A DNA stretch of 64,000 nucleotides from Gelatoporia subvermispora B (taxonomy: Eukaryota > Basidiomycota > Agaricomycetes > Polyporales > Gelatoporiaceae): the NCBI GenBank assembly GCA_000320605.2, contig KB445791.1, positions 3,646,576 to 3,710,575 of the forward strand. Reading direction: 5' to 3'. The position numbers and the translations under genes were made by a program. Of the stretch, positions 35,436 to 49,510 are shown one piece after another. The notes below the pieces were generated by a model, which did not search any database, was not told the origin of the DNA, and saw nothing but the letters and a program-made list of their open reading frames with translations. Each line of letters opens with the position of its first letter. Positions within the stretch are counted from its first letter, which is position 1.

Positions 35436-36055
35436 GGTGTGTACAATCTTCATAGACACTTGCAGCTTGGTCATATGGTCAGATCCAAGGGGTATTTGGG
35501 CATTTGATTGACCGTAAATCTAATGCGATGTGTCGGACAAAGTGATCGAAGAGTACTGGAGTCTTTGTGCAACTGTCTTGACTATTGTCGATTCGGGCGG
35601 AAGTAAATCGATGTCAAGTTCTGTTGAAAACGAGTTCACACGCCTTGAACCCCCGGTGTCATCAGTCCATCGCACATCCCTGGTTTGCCCTACCGAGCTC
35701 AGAGTATTACGTAACCTAAGGTTGCTAGGGATGAGCAAAGTTGCAAATTCCTCCTCGTCGCAAGCCAGGTGTGCGAGGTTTGCGTGAGTTGATCTGCCAA
35801 AGCGAATTGAGCAACTTGACTGACTGATAACTATTGTTGGACAGCAAACTATTCTTGAGCTGAATCACAACTGCTTCATGTTCGTCCGTCGTCGCATTTG
35901 ATAATCCTCACGGAAATTGAAAGACATCCTGATGCCCGGTAATGAATGTCCGAATTTATTGCTGTACCTCAAGTTAACCTGTGTATCTTCCTTGGGATGA
36001 AGGCGTCCAGCACCCTTCAGACGCCACGGCTGCCTCTGCCAGCAAGGATTAATTA
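35436..36055. other. Intergenic region
   Basis: Between the F-box gene and the broken oxygenase copy. A plus-strand frame at 35530-35787 is open but has no recognisable content. Confidence 0.45.
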
Positions 36056-37435
36056 AAGGTGCTGCGGGACACTGTCACTGCACATCCCCGGCCCTGCCGC
36101 GGATCTCATAACCCCCGGCCGCATGAGCTCAGTATATTCTACGAGTCTGACGAGGACGTCAGGTGAGACTACTATGACACCCACGTGCGTCCAGGACTAA
36201 GTCGCATGATAGACACGTCGAGTTCAGACATGGACCTACGGAGGAGTGTTTGCGCCAAGTGCTTGAAGATTACGAGCCCGACACTGTTAAAATAGGGGAT
36301 AAGGACATCCTTCACGAGACACTGAAAAGGGCGGGAAAGCTCAACGACATGATTTTCGCGAACAAGTTTGATCCGACAAATTCGAAGTTGCTGGGCATCG
36401 TACGGGGAGACCTGCTAGAAGGTAACTCAAAGGGCTCTGTCACAGCTGGATTTGAAGAACTTAGCGTCTTTGGTAAGCAATCAGGTCTTGCCCATTACAT
36501 ATTCAGAATAACACTGACAATTCACCAAGGGCCTGACTGTTTCTCAAAACCACACCACGAGCCGTCTCGGAACTCCTTACATTTTGCGACCCTCATCCTG
36601 ATATACCTTACCGAGCACACAGGCGGGAAGATACTACTTGATCGCGATGGCGTTCAATGGGTCTTCGACGCCGGAAACCTCGTATCGCGGACGTCCGACA
36701 GATACTATATGCACTACCTCGCCTTCCTCAATGATGTCGCCTACGAAGTATTGCCTATTCGGTCTGGATACCGCATCACACTCACCTATAGGCTCTCTTT
36801 CGAAGATCTCCCCGAGACGTCCTTGCAAGCAGAGTACCCCTATGTCGAGCGCAGTCCTCTTCCAAACGAAGGAGCTATCCGGTCAGCGCTTCGAGACTTT
36901 CTTGGCGACTCGAAATCCGTACTGAATACGGGCGGATCCCTAGGCTTTGGTTTACGCCCTCAGTACCCGTTCAATCTTCAGACGCCATGGGATTTTGATA
37001 ACGGATATGAAATTCGTTCGAGACAGTCTCAAAGGAAGCAATGTGGCGATCCTACGGATATGCGAAGCCCTCGGCCTTGAAGTCGAGCTCAAAGCTGTCG
37101 TAAAGACACCAGAAGTAGACGTTATCATGGAATCAATACCCAAGATACCCGAAATCCTCAACCCGGAAGAGAAGAAGCAGGGCTCATTTGTTCCCCGTCT
37201 CCTTTGGTACGATGATGGCCGTATTGTGGGAGAGGTAAGACAGGGCCCCCAATAGAAAGAGAAATGGCACTCGGCACCTATAGTCTGGGTGACACCGTAC
37301 GCGACCGATTACAACGTGCTGGAAGCTCCGTGTGCTCTTGGTGGCGAGACCCCGTCGCTAGAATGGGTGTACATGTATGTGTGCCTTCTTGTCAAGGTCC
37401 GTCAATATGGCACTACTGTCGCAGGTGATCATTGA
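36056..37435 (+). pseudogene. Broken Fe(II)/2-oxoglutarate oxygenase paralogue
   Basis: Aligns along its whole length with the intact gene at 38370. The first piece (RPHELSIFYESDEDVR) matches RPEDLLLYYGKSENAR there. Then come ILHETLKRAGKL, LLGIVRGDLLEG, the catalytic core, and a C-terminal piece ending VYMYVCLLVK. The metal-binding H-x-D is changed to H-x-E (PHHEPSR against PHRDTPR) and the distal His is Tyr (VAYEVLP against VEHEVLP), while the 2-oxoglutarate Arg (GYRITLTY) remains. Near 36990-37010 the reading shifts frame, and no intact start was found. An expressed pseudoenzyme fragment is possible but a pseudogene is more likely. Confidence 0.75.
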
Positions 37436-38369
37436 ACGACCCTGAGTGCAGAATCACACTCAAGAGGGTCCGAACAGTCCAGACCCGACGGCCGAGCAGT
37501 CGGAAACAGATGAAGACATATTCTATGTCAAGTAACCTATTTCGAAGCCGACGCTTGCAATGCTCGGGGTCGACGTCTATTGGAATTGGAATGCAATAGC
37601 CACCTCAGAGAACCCTAGACAGTGATGCCCAAAGTACTAGCACGCTCCTGTCTCAATCAGATCACGGTCTGCATTCGCGTCGACCTGGGACGGTGCACGC
37701 AATCGCGTTTTGAATGCATAACACTGAGGTATAGATGTCCTCGCCGAGGGGGGAGTCTGTATGCAAGCCACGTCTGTGGCCCGAGCCGAGAAGTACAGGG
37801 CCGTTCGATATCATTTCCTGATATGCGGTCGCAAGGATCCGAGGTCGAACATCGGTTGGGCACTTCATCGAGTCACCATCACCTAGTTAGGTCTATGCAT
37901 GACCTTTCTCGAAGCGCGGAGAATCGCACTATGGCCGTGCACCCGTTCGCCCACTACGCTGATTTTCGCGATAAATGCATGATGCCATGATAATGAGCAA
38001 GGCGCAGCTCCATTCGTATGCTGCGGACTCCCACGATCCCATATGCAGCAAAATCTCCCAGGTGAGTCAACAATTTGTGCCTGAAATGGCAACTCTTTCG
38101 AGAACATGCATATCTATCCTAGGATTTCTGGACAGCTGCGTGTACTTCGCCCTAGTACGACTGTCCTGAATGCGTCCTGGAGGTGAACGCATGCCCTCCA
38201 CAATTGTCTGCTGATCGCTTTGCCGCGGCCTCGAGCAGTATGGAAGTGATGGAAGAACGGGCTAACACATTTTTCAGAAGCTGGCTCGTAGGACATATAA
38301 ATGCACGATACTCTTCGTGTCGCCCATTCTCCGGATCTACATCTTCATCAGTGTTAAGCTCTTTTCGAA
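37436..38369. other. Unassigned stretch between the oxygenase copies
   Basis: No intact gene. Coding-like frames overlap on opposite strands at 38152-38380, ending at or just past the start of the next gene. Neither has a domain or a clear splice partner, so they are not annotated. Confidence 0.4.
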
Positions 38370-39884
38370 ATGCCATCTAGTCCTCGAGAAGACAGAGCTA
38401 GTTTCAACAGCGCCCGCGCGTTCGTTGGGTCTCCTCCCAATGCCTCGAACGAGCTTGCTCGTGCCAGGGAGCTCCAGGACGAGAAGTTGCGGGGCCTGCG
38501 TAATACTCTCTCAGCTAAGCCACCCTTCTGCAGTGGCGTGTTCAGGACCCGCCCTGAGGATCTCCTCTTGTATTACGGCAAGAGCGAAAATGCTCGGTAT
38601 GACACAATCAATGCCATACCCCGTCTGTACGCATGCTAAAGTTAACTGCAGTCGTATCGACCTACTCAACGCCACAGAAGAAGAACTCCAGGACCTTGCA
38701 CAGGGATGCGAGCCGGCCACATTCGGTAAAGGAGGCGAGGACGTTCTCGACGAGACATACAGAAAATCCGGAAAGTTAGACGTGACGTCTTTCGCCACCA
38801 ATTTCCACCCGCAATCCTGCGGCCTCCTGAGCATAGTACGAGGAGATCTCCTTGAAGGAGATCGAGAAAGGCCGATCCAGGCAGAGCTATATAAGCTCAA
38901 CGTGTATGGTGCGACGTCCGCAGACTTGTCCCGGCTGGCCTTGCTGACATGCATCTGTTAGGTCCCGGATCATTCTTCCGGCCTCACAGAGATACTCCAC
39001 GCAGCAGAAAGATGTTCGGCTCACTCGTCCTTGTATTTCCCGCTAGTCACGAGGGTGGGGAACTCAAACTCCGTCATGCGGGCGAGGAATGGACGTTCGA
39101 TCCGGCTGCTGCATTGTCCAAGATCAAGACGCCTTGTATCGGCTACGTTGCATTCTTCAGCGACGTCGAGCACGAGGTTCTTCCCGTCCAAAGTGGTCAT
39201 CGGGTCACAGTTACTTACAACCTCTACTTCGCGGATGACCCGGATGCGAGTCTATCTGCGAGTCTTGGCCCTGCTGTGCGCGACCCGCCGGCAAACGAGG
39301 TCGCGTTTAGAACGGAGTTGGCGAGCCTGCTAGAGGACCAAAGTTTCTTGCCTGAGGGTGGTACCGTAGGATTCGGGCTTCGCCATCAATATCCCTTCGA
39401 CAAGCAACACCCGGCTGAGAACAACCTGGACGAGCTCCGGAAGCGTCTCAAAGGAAGCGATGCAATGCTTCTTCAGGCCTGTGATGCGCTTGGGCTGGAG
39501 GCGTCTTTCAGTGTCGTATACAAGTTATTCGATGGCATCGTCTTACTGGATAAGATCGTGTCCATTCCCGAAGTGACAGATGACGACTCTTCACTGGTCC
39601 CACACCTTGTCGAGGAATGCGGCGGCAGGCTCCTGGATTACGACGGCTGGGATGAAACATACTACGAAAAGTGCTTGCCCGTCACATGGGCGACTCCATA
39701 TACAGGAAACAACGAAATGATCAGTGCGTATGCGTACTACGGCAACGAGCCCGATCTCAGTCTGGCGTACATCTACGTTTGTCTGACGGCCAAGGCGAGT
39801 CCTGTTTCTATGCCTATCAAAACACAAATCTCACTTCGTCTGCAGATCCGAACTTGCCCTCGGGACATTGGCATGCACTCGTAA
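38370..39884 (+). CDS. Fe(II)/2-oxoglutarate-dependent oxygenase (prolyl-hydroxylase-like fold)
   Basis: Exons 38370-38596, 38652-38908 and 38962-39884 give 468 residues. The core carries the H-x-D pair in GSFFRPHRDTPRS, the distal His in FFSDVEHEVLP and the 2-oxoglutarate Arg in GHRVTVTYNLYF, spaced as in Fe2OG dioxygenases. The N-terminal part (RIDLLNATEEEL, VLDETYRKSGKLD, LYKLNVYG) and C-terminal part are shared by a common Agaricomycete family whose substrate is unknown. The end is uncertain: the family usually stops soon after YVCLTAK, and a possible GC-AG intron begins there, but both readings reach the same stop. Confidence 0.82.
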
Positions 39885-40314
39885 GATCGCGCAGGAAATT
39901 GTGCGAATTAGAACATTACTTGATAGTGTCTCGTTCTGTGACCGAGAGTCGGATTATTTGATGCACATCGCTCTCTTCTCAATCAGCACGAATTGTGCCC
40001 TGTATGACGTAGTGTTTCTTGGATGTTGAGCGAGCCCCGCACTAATGCTGGGAACGAATATGGGGACTTGCCATTTGCGTCACCAAGGTTCCTCTCAATG
40101 GGCACATGACGTCACACACAAGTCGGTCAGCTATGGTGCTTCGCAGTGCGCGTCGACTCCGGCGCGTGACGTCGACGCCCCAGTAGCTGTTGAGCGGGCA
40201 CTTATATAAGTAACGGTGACAGCTCGAAGTCCATACCTCGCAACACCCACAACTCCTTTCACTGCTACCGATAACATCGCCTACGATACTCACTCACATT
40301 CAGTGTGGCCCATT
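39885..40314 (+). promoter_or_regulatory. Promoter with CRE-like sites and TATA box
   Basis: Upstream region of the hydrophilin-like gene. It holds a perfect palindromic CRE, TGACGTCA, at 40107-40114, a second site TGACGTCG at 40167-40174, and TATATAA at 40203-40209, 112 bases before the ATG. Such sites are bound by ATF/CREB-type bZIP factors in fungi, which often drive stress genes. Regulation is inferred. Confidence 0.55.
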
Positions 40315-40775
40315 ATGTCTTCTGGTGCAATGCAGTCCAACGTAGGCAACCGTCAGATCTACAACGACTCCGAGCAGAGGTACGTCTACAACGTCAACGT
40401 AGATTACTTGGGGACACTCACAAACTTGTGAAATCCAGGCCGCATGACGGTGCAGAGCAAAAGGCTGCGTTCGAGGGAGGGCAGCGGAATGCTCACGATA
40501 TCCACGATCCCAAGTAAGTTGTCTAGTAAGGTGATCATTTTGCGAACGTATAAAGTCGACACACCTCCTCTTGCAGAGATAGCCGTACGCTGAACAGACG
40601 CGCCCAAGCTGAGAAGAAGCAATGGGAGGATGAGGAGCGCGAAGAACAGGAACAGACTATCACAAACCCTCTGGCTCCAGCGGAAAAGCAGGGACATCAG
40701 CCATCGCGGGGCGCACAAGTGGATGCTGAGTTGCAAAGGGATGATGAAGAGCAGTTGAAGAAGAAGGGTGGTTAA
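40315..40775 (+). CDS. Small hydrophilic acidic protein (hydrophilin-like)
   Basis: Exons 40315-40379, 40439-40513 and 40577-40775 give 112 residues. The product has no hydrophobic core and is rich in Gln, Glu, Asp, Lys and Gly. It begins MSSGAMQSNVGNRQIY and ends with a QGHQPSRGAQVDAELQ block and a charged tail, so it is probably disordered. This composition resembles stress-protective hydrophilins/LEA-like proteins, but no named family was recognised. A paralogue follows 0.6 kb downstream with the same exon layout and upstream sites. Confidence 0.75.
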
Positions 40776-41360
40776 AATGGCACCTACCACAAGTAAAGGG
40801 CACGGCTCGTAGCACGTCTACTGTACATTTTGATTGGGTTGAGAATGAATGACGCACATTACGCCATATGCGCTAGCCTGGCTCAGGTTGAGCTATTGGT
40901 CAACCGGTTATGTTCGATTCCACGATGCTTGACGCTAGTAGTGCTGTCCGACATGCGTCTATAGTTCATCGCACTTGATTGTGGAGGCAGGTCAGTCCGT
41001 TGGGGACCGTGAACGAGAGGAGATATATGTGCATGTATCACAACCGGACCTTAGGAGACCAAGACACTGTCTGGGAGCCGTGCGGTTCACTAACAGCAGT
41101 GATGAGTTTGTTCGTTCAGACAAGGCGCAAGTTGCCTTTTTAAGTACGGATGCGCTATAACACGGGAGTGCGCAGGTTGTGATGTCATACACCACAAAGC
41201 TTAGCCACGGGGCCAAGGCTATTGACGTCGCCGCTCCCCCTTTGAAGGTGTATAAAAGCTTCACAGACTGCAACCGGCGAGTTCACCTTGACCATCTTAC
41301 ACGTTTGCCTGCTTTCTTTATTGATCGACTACGCACGAAATTCGCATATCTTGCGTGACC
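40776..41360 (+). promoter_or_regulatory. Promoter of the second hydrophilin copy
   Basis: Contains TGATGTCA at 41180-41187 and TGACGTCG at 41223-41230, then TATAAAA at 41251-41257, 110 bases before the ATG at 41361. This is nearly the same architecture as upstream of the first copy, so the regulatory part was duplicated with the gene. Confidence 0.5.
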
Positions 41361-41922
41361 ATGTCTTCCGGTTCAATGCAGTCCAACATTGGTAGCCGCT
41401 AGGTGTATGAAGATGGCGATCAGAGGTACGTACCTCTGTCTCCTGCACGGTACCCGCATTCATCGCAGCGCTTCACTAGGCCGAACAACAAGGCAGAAGA
41501 AAAGCGAATCCAGGAACAGGCCGACAAGCAGAGGCACTGGCGCGCCCTTGATGATGAGCCGTAAGTAAATTTTCCATCAGAACCCTTGGATTTGAGACAA
41601 CACTTTATCTGGCAGGTACCCACCTCAGCATCATCGAGCCGAGCACCGTGAGCACAGCGCGATGCTCGATGCCGCCCGCGAAGAGCGCGCAAAGACGGTT
41701 AAAGACCCTCTGGAGCCTGCGCAAAGGCAAGGGCATAAGCCGTCGCGAGGTGCACAAGTGGACGCAGAGCTGCAGGTCGAGGACGAGCAGCGCGTGCGGG
41801 AGAAGGGGGCCTATTTCGGAGTAGCTCACGACAAACGCCAGGCACTCCGGCCAGAGAAGATTGAACGGAATGCTGCAAGGGCCGAGGGTCTTTCAGATAT
41901 GATGCCGAACGAGGAGTATTGA
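41361..41922 (+). pseudogene. Hydrophilin-like paralogue with an in-frame stop
   Basis: Same plan as the neighbour: MSSGSMQSNIGSR, then exons 41361-41425, 41480-41560 and 41616-41922, whose lengths sum to 151 codons. Codon 14 is TAG (41400-41402), where the intact copy has CAG. Everything else is preserved: splice sites, the QGHKPSRGAQVDAELQ block and a longer tail ending MMPNEEY. Either it is a very young pseudogene, the stop is read through or edited, or the base is a sequencing error. Confidence 0.7.
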
Positions 41923-42478
41923 GGAAGGCTGCCGAAAAGTATGACACGGCATACACGCACCGGGACAGATGGTGCGAAGTTGTCACAAGATCCGAATACG
42001 CTTTGATGTGCAGTGAAGCGTCCAATTGTACAGTAGTGCCGAGTTCCTCAAAATGGAGTGACACCCTGTTTCTTCTGCAGAAGGTGCCATACTGAGATGC
42101 AGTCCATGAGTCGTTACGCAACTAACCAAGGTGTGCGACGTAGTGCAGCGCGTGGCAAGGCAAGCTAGATGTTGCAGAGAATATCTGACAAAGTAACTGT
42201 GGGGCAGGCGGTTTACATCGTCCGCATGTCATTCAGAGAAGTCGTCGTCGAAGCCTCGTGAATTGAAATCCAGAGCGGACGGCCATGCGAGGCTAACGCT
42301 TCGCGGGAACGTAGCGCCAGCGCTTGTGAGTAAATTGAGTCACGTGTGTAGCGCGTCGCGCCGCGCTCGTGACTTGCGAAGGCGCGACGCGTTCGCGTTG
42401 TTAACATCCGCGCACATCACGTTTAAACGGCTTTCCAGGCGTCTCCCTTTCATTCCCTTCCGTTCGCCGACTACCACC
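41923..42478. other. Intergenic region upstream of the homeobox gene
   Basis: No gene seen. The last 60 bases before 42479 are CT-rich, as in a fungal leader. Confidence 0.5.
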
Positions 42479-43840
42479 ATGCATGCACACACAACACTAC
42501 ACCGGAGCTCCTCAAGGTTGAGCATTTCATCCGACGACAGCAACATCAGCATCGACAGCGCAAGCAACATGAGTGTATCTAGTACGGACAATACGACCGC
42601 AGACGTGAGCGGGACACAACGCGCGCGCACGCGCAAGCGGTTTTCGAGCATGCAGTTAATGCTACTCGAGCAGCTCTACCACCAGACATCGCATCCGACG
42701 CGTGAACAGCGTGAAGCTCTCGCGCGCACGATCGATATGTACGTTGTATCCGCTTGGACCCACTCGCATGCTTCCATTGTATTCCCATACGCATGCACGT
42801 GGCTTCCCCACGTCCCCCGCGCCACGGGAGCCGGTTCCGTCTTGAAGAGGAAACACCGTTGCTGACTGCCCTCTGATAGGGAAACGCGCTCGGTCACCGT
42901 CTGGTTCCAGAACAAGCGACAGACCGAGCGGCGTGTCGCGATGCACAATGCCTCGAGCGGGTCTGGCACCTCGTCTTCCGGATCCCCTCCCTTCACTACG
43001 ACCACCCATGCGAATGCCCTCCACCCATCGCGCCCCCGTCTCCTCCAGCAGCCCGGCTCGTCTGAGCACAGGGACATGAACATCTATCGCCACGCCTCTC
43101 TCGATCGCAAGCCCGTGCATCCCGGCCGCGAGCCCGCCAAACGCGGCCGGCCATCGCTTGACCACATTGCCGCACGTGCCGAGAGACCACATCCCCCACG
43201 GCGCACGGCGTCCATGCCGCTTCCTCCCTCATGGCCCGCGCCTCTCGATCTGGAGCCATTCTCTCTGCCACAGATGCCGCCCCATACACCGAGGTCGAAA
43301 ACGCGTGCGTTGTGGGAAAACATGCCTTCCTCGCCCATCACGTCGGATACGGATGGCACTGCGCAGGAAGGCTCACCCGCACGTCTAGAGCGCGCATATG
43401 TCGCATTCGGGCGCGGACGAACAACGAGGATGCGCACGCTGGAGTGGGCTTGTGCAGCCGCTCGTGTGAGTGGCCGGCACCTCGACTCGGGTGTCAAGGA
43501 CGAGGAAGCAGGCGGACTGGAACTGGATCTCGGAGGCGACACGGAGGATGAGGGAGGCCACGAAGCAGTCACGCCGAAGAGCAGTTGGCGGAGTATCAGC
43601 AGCATGAAGGCTGGGCGCAAGAGAGGAAGTGTGGATGTCGTCGTTCACGTCGTCGAAGACTCGGATCAGGACAAGGAAAACATACCGATGGACGTCGACA
43701 AGGAGAACGTCAATATTATGGGGATGGACCATGATCACATACAAGACAGGAAGACGAGCGATGGAACCAAGACCGACGCAGCTCATGACAAGGCCGACAT
43801 AGATGCCGCGCTGGCCCTGTGTGGGTTAAGAAGTTGCTAG
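42479..43840 (+). CDS. Homeobox transcription factor
   Basis: Exons 42479-42738 and 42880-43840 give 406 residues. The homeodomain spans roughly residues 44-105: RKRFSSMQLMLLEQLYHQTS, then SVTVWFQNKRQTERR. The WFQNKR recognition helix is complete, so DNA binding is expected. The intron falls just before that helix. The flanks are Ser-rich and disordered, with an acidic C-terminal part (DSDQDKENIPMDVDKENV) that could serve as an activation region. Homeodomain proteins of this kind control development in mushrooms, but which named one this is cannot be decided. The in-frame start at 42263 is rejected because the added part is Arg-rich, lies upstream of the CT-rich leader and looks non-coding. 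Confidence 0.88.
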
Positions 43841-44142
43841 TGGCACCGGCGTCTAGTCACTCGACTATCGGACACCGCGTCTGCCCCAGCGCGCGTGCCG
43901 ATCGCATGGACGGATGTACACCAAAACTATCGACAAGGAAGCCACTCATTCCAATCACAGCAAGATCAGCCGTATACGATAACAAGACAGACAATACCAA
44001 TTAGCGCAACATACCGTACATCATTGTTTAGATACACAACATTGTATAGCACACCCGTACGATACCATGTAGAAAACCCAAACGAAGTATGATCTTGGTC
44101 CACATGGATAACATGCCTAACATGTCTAATGGCGAACCAACG
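43841..44142. other. Convergent 3' region
   Basis: Holds the terminators of the homeobox gene and the minus-strand methyltransferase; nothing else seen. Confidence 0.5.
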
Positions 44143-45396
44143 TTAAGTGGGGGCCCAGCCGATCTTGAAAAGACGGTAACTGCCCTCATCCGCTCTTCCT
44201 ACACCCTCCTTCCTTCCCAAATGTTGCACGTTCATGATCGCTAGCTGCAATCCTTTCCGTTTACCTGCGGCTTCGGCAGTAGATGCACTACCAGCCCTTG
44301 GGAATACCGCCTCCACCGTCTCGTACATGCCTTCGTGACGACCGGTCAGGCGCAGCGCCATAATCATCCAGAATACACCATGAGGCTGCACGAGGGTGCC
44401 AACGACGCAATCCCTGATCCAACGTGCGTGGGAGGGATGGTAAACACAATCCGCCGCAAAAATGATATCAAACGGGGAACCAAGCGGGCCAGCGTACACG
44501 GGATGCTCCCAGTCGAGAGGGAGAACGCTGACGGGCGAAGGCGAGGTGGATGGGAAATTGATCTTTAAATTGACAGCGAGGTTCTCGAGGACGGATGAGT
44601 GGTAATCCGTTGCTACGATCGTCTGGGACGCTTTGCCGTCCGACTCCAAGAGTTTCGCAGCGACTATGCTGAGTAGACCTGTCCCAGCGCCAAGCTCGAG
44701 GATGCGCACATCTTTTGATCCCGCCTGTGCAGACTTCAGCGAGGTACCACCAAGTCCGAATGTAGATGGAGCTGTGCACATGCGCTCGGCAAGGATGATC
44801 GCACTCGCCCAACTCTGCAGCCCGACCGACGTGTGGTCATCGTTTAGCAGTGGTGCGTCGTTCAGCTCCACGTGGACGGTGCCAGCCGTCTCGCCCTTGG
44901 GGAAGTCGAAAGGACGTGTGATGGCCTCATCCCCTTCTTCTGCATCTCCTGCAAAGAAACTGAGTAGGGCGGCAGCATCGTCCACGAGGGACGCACGTGC
45001 GTCCGCGTCGGAATCTGAGGCGCTGACCCATATGTCAGAGCGAGCGGTGAAGGTCGTGAGCCAACGAATAGCGTGATCACGCTCGAACGTGTCCGCACGG
45101 AGGGTGTCGATGTCAAACAATTTTCCTGGGATCATCTCGTCGTCTTCCTCGTCTTCCTCGGCAGATGCGTATCCGGAATCCGGAACAGAGACGTCATGAA
45201 GAACGTGCTTGGGGAGAACTCGAGCTTTCGCAAGCGGAGATTCGCCTCTGAGGGGGTAACACGGTGCAGGGCCAATGTAGATGGTGCGTAGGTTGTCGAG
45301 GGCCTGGATGATCTGAGCCGGGGTGATCGACGTAAGGCGCACTAAAGGCGGTAGACACGACGTTGGTGCCGCTGGGCGAAAGCTTCCAACAGTCAT
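44143..45396 (-). CDS. Family-16 (METTL21-like) methyltransferase
   Basis: One exon, 417 residues. SAM-binding motif I is RILELGAGTGLLSIVAAKLL (residues 231-250), followed by VATDYHSSVLENL (261-273), LDWE (294-297) and FDIIFAADCVYHPSH (309-323). This is the Methyltransf_16 pattern of non-histone lysine methyltransferases such as the EEF/EFM and METTL21 enzymes. An extra acidic, Asp/Glu-rich N-terminal half precedes it, as in fungal members. The substrate is probably a translation factor or another protein, which is inference. Cytosolic: no targeting signal. Confidence 0.85.
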   Translation of the reverse strand: MTVGSFRPAAPTSCLPPLVRLTSITPAQIIQALDNLRTIYIGPAPCYPLRGESPLAKARVLPKHVLHDVSVPDSGYASAEEDEEDDEMIPGKLFDIDTLRADTFERDHAIRWLTTFTARSDIWVSASDSDADARASLVDDAAALLSFFAGDAEEGDEAITRPFDFPKGETAGTVHVELNDAPLLNDDHTSVGLQSWASAIILAERMCTAPSTFGLGGTSLKSAQAGSKDVRILELGAGTGLLSIVAAKLLESDGKASQTIVATDYHSSVLENLAVNLKINFPSTSPSPVSVLPLDWEHPVYAGPLGSPFDIIFAADCVYHPSHARWIRDCVVGTLVQPHGVFWMIMALRLTGRHEGMYETVEAVFPRAGSASTAEAAGKRKGLQLAIMNVQHLGRKEGVGRADEGSYRLFKIGWAPT

Positions 45397-45790
45397 TTGA
45401 ACGATTGAATTATACAGATGCTTCTAGCTCTTGAAAATCGTGAGCTCTATGGAATTCAGTAGATTATGTTGTCAAATGCTGGACAAAAAATGTTGATGTC
45501 GAGGCCGTCTAGGTGTCTAGAGGGTATGTTCTATGTCTATGAAAGCAGAAAGCAACGAGAGATGAACCCTTGCGGGCTATTGCACGAGGACAGGCATCTT
45601 GACGGGTAAAAGGATGGTGGTAAGAGTCGAAGAAACGTGAGGAATCTTGAGTAAAGCCTGAGTAAAGCCGGTGCATATAGACGCCCGAAAATCTGAATAG
45701 CTGGCGGTCCGGCTGCCAGGTTGTTGCACAATACGCGCAAACACGGTCCTCTGTGCTTGCCAAATCAAGAGACCGTCCGGCAAGCAAGTC
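45397..45790. promoter_or_regulatory. Divergent promoter, methyltransferase / Gon7-like gene
   Basis: A 394-base region between two genes starting in opposite directions. No TATA box was identified. Confidence 0.5.
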
Positions 45791-46072
45791 ATGGCTCCTG
45801 CACTCACGATCACCTACGAGCTGCACCCTCCTCAGGACACGCCGACGGCGGGCCTGCAAGCAGAGAAAACTCATTCATTTGATGTGCCTGATGCGCCGCC
45901 AGGTGACAAGAGTTACTATGAGGGAGTGAGGCAGGCGATCGCGCAAGCGAAAACCACATTGGGCGAAGAGCTCACGGTTTGGAGAGATGCTGTCGGCAAC
46001 CGAGAGCAGACTAAAGAAGTCAAATCTCATAGGAAAGATGAGGAGGAGGAAGAAGCAGAGGAAGAGGAGTGA
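45791..46072 (+). CDS. Gon7-like subunit of the KEOPS/EKC complex
   Basis: A single exon encoding 93 residues. It has a central helix-forming part, SYYEGVRQAIAQAKTTLGEE, then LTVWRDAV and a strongly acidic tail. This is the layout of fungal Gon7 proteins (short, with SYY..LR..I..A....LT.W.DAVG). Gon7 stabilises the Pcc1/Kae1 end of KEOPS, which makes the t6A base of tRNAs. Similarity is by pattern only and the family is poorly conserved, so the call is moderate. Confidence 0.62.
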   Translation: MAPALTITYELHPPQDTPTAGLQAEKTHSFDVPDAPPGDKSYYEGVRQAIAQAKTTLGEELTVWRDAVGNREQTKEVKSHRKDEEEEEAEEEE

Positions 46073-46272
46073 ACAGCTCTTGTGCGGTGAGTTTGCACGA
46101 CCTCACGGGCAAGCTCGGGCCGATTAAGTTTGAGCCTATCATGCAGATTGGCTAAACATCCTTATGAGCAAATTAGAGGACTGGAGATGTGGGCGGAATG
46201 CTGAAATACTGTATAGCAAAGAGCAGCGGTAGCGGTCTACGAGGAGCACTCTATACCATAGCATGGACGAAA

Positions 46273-49510
<3,238 letters not shown>

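Noticed and set aside
38152..38380. Opposing coding-like frames just before the intact oxygenase gene
   Set aside because: They contradict each other by strand. Neither has a domain, start context or splice partner.
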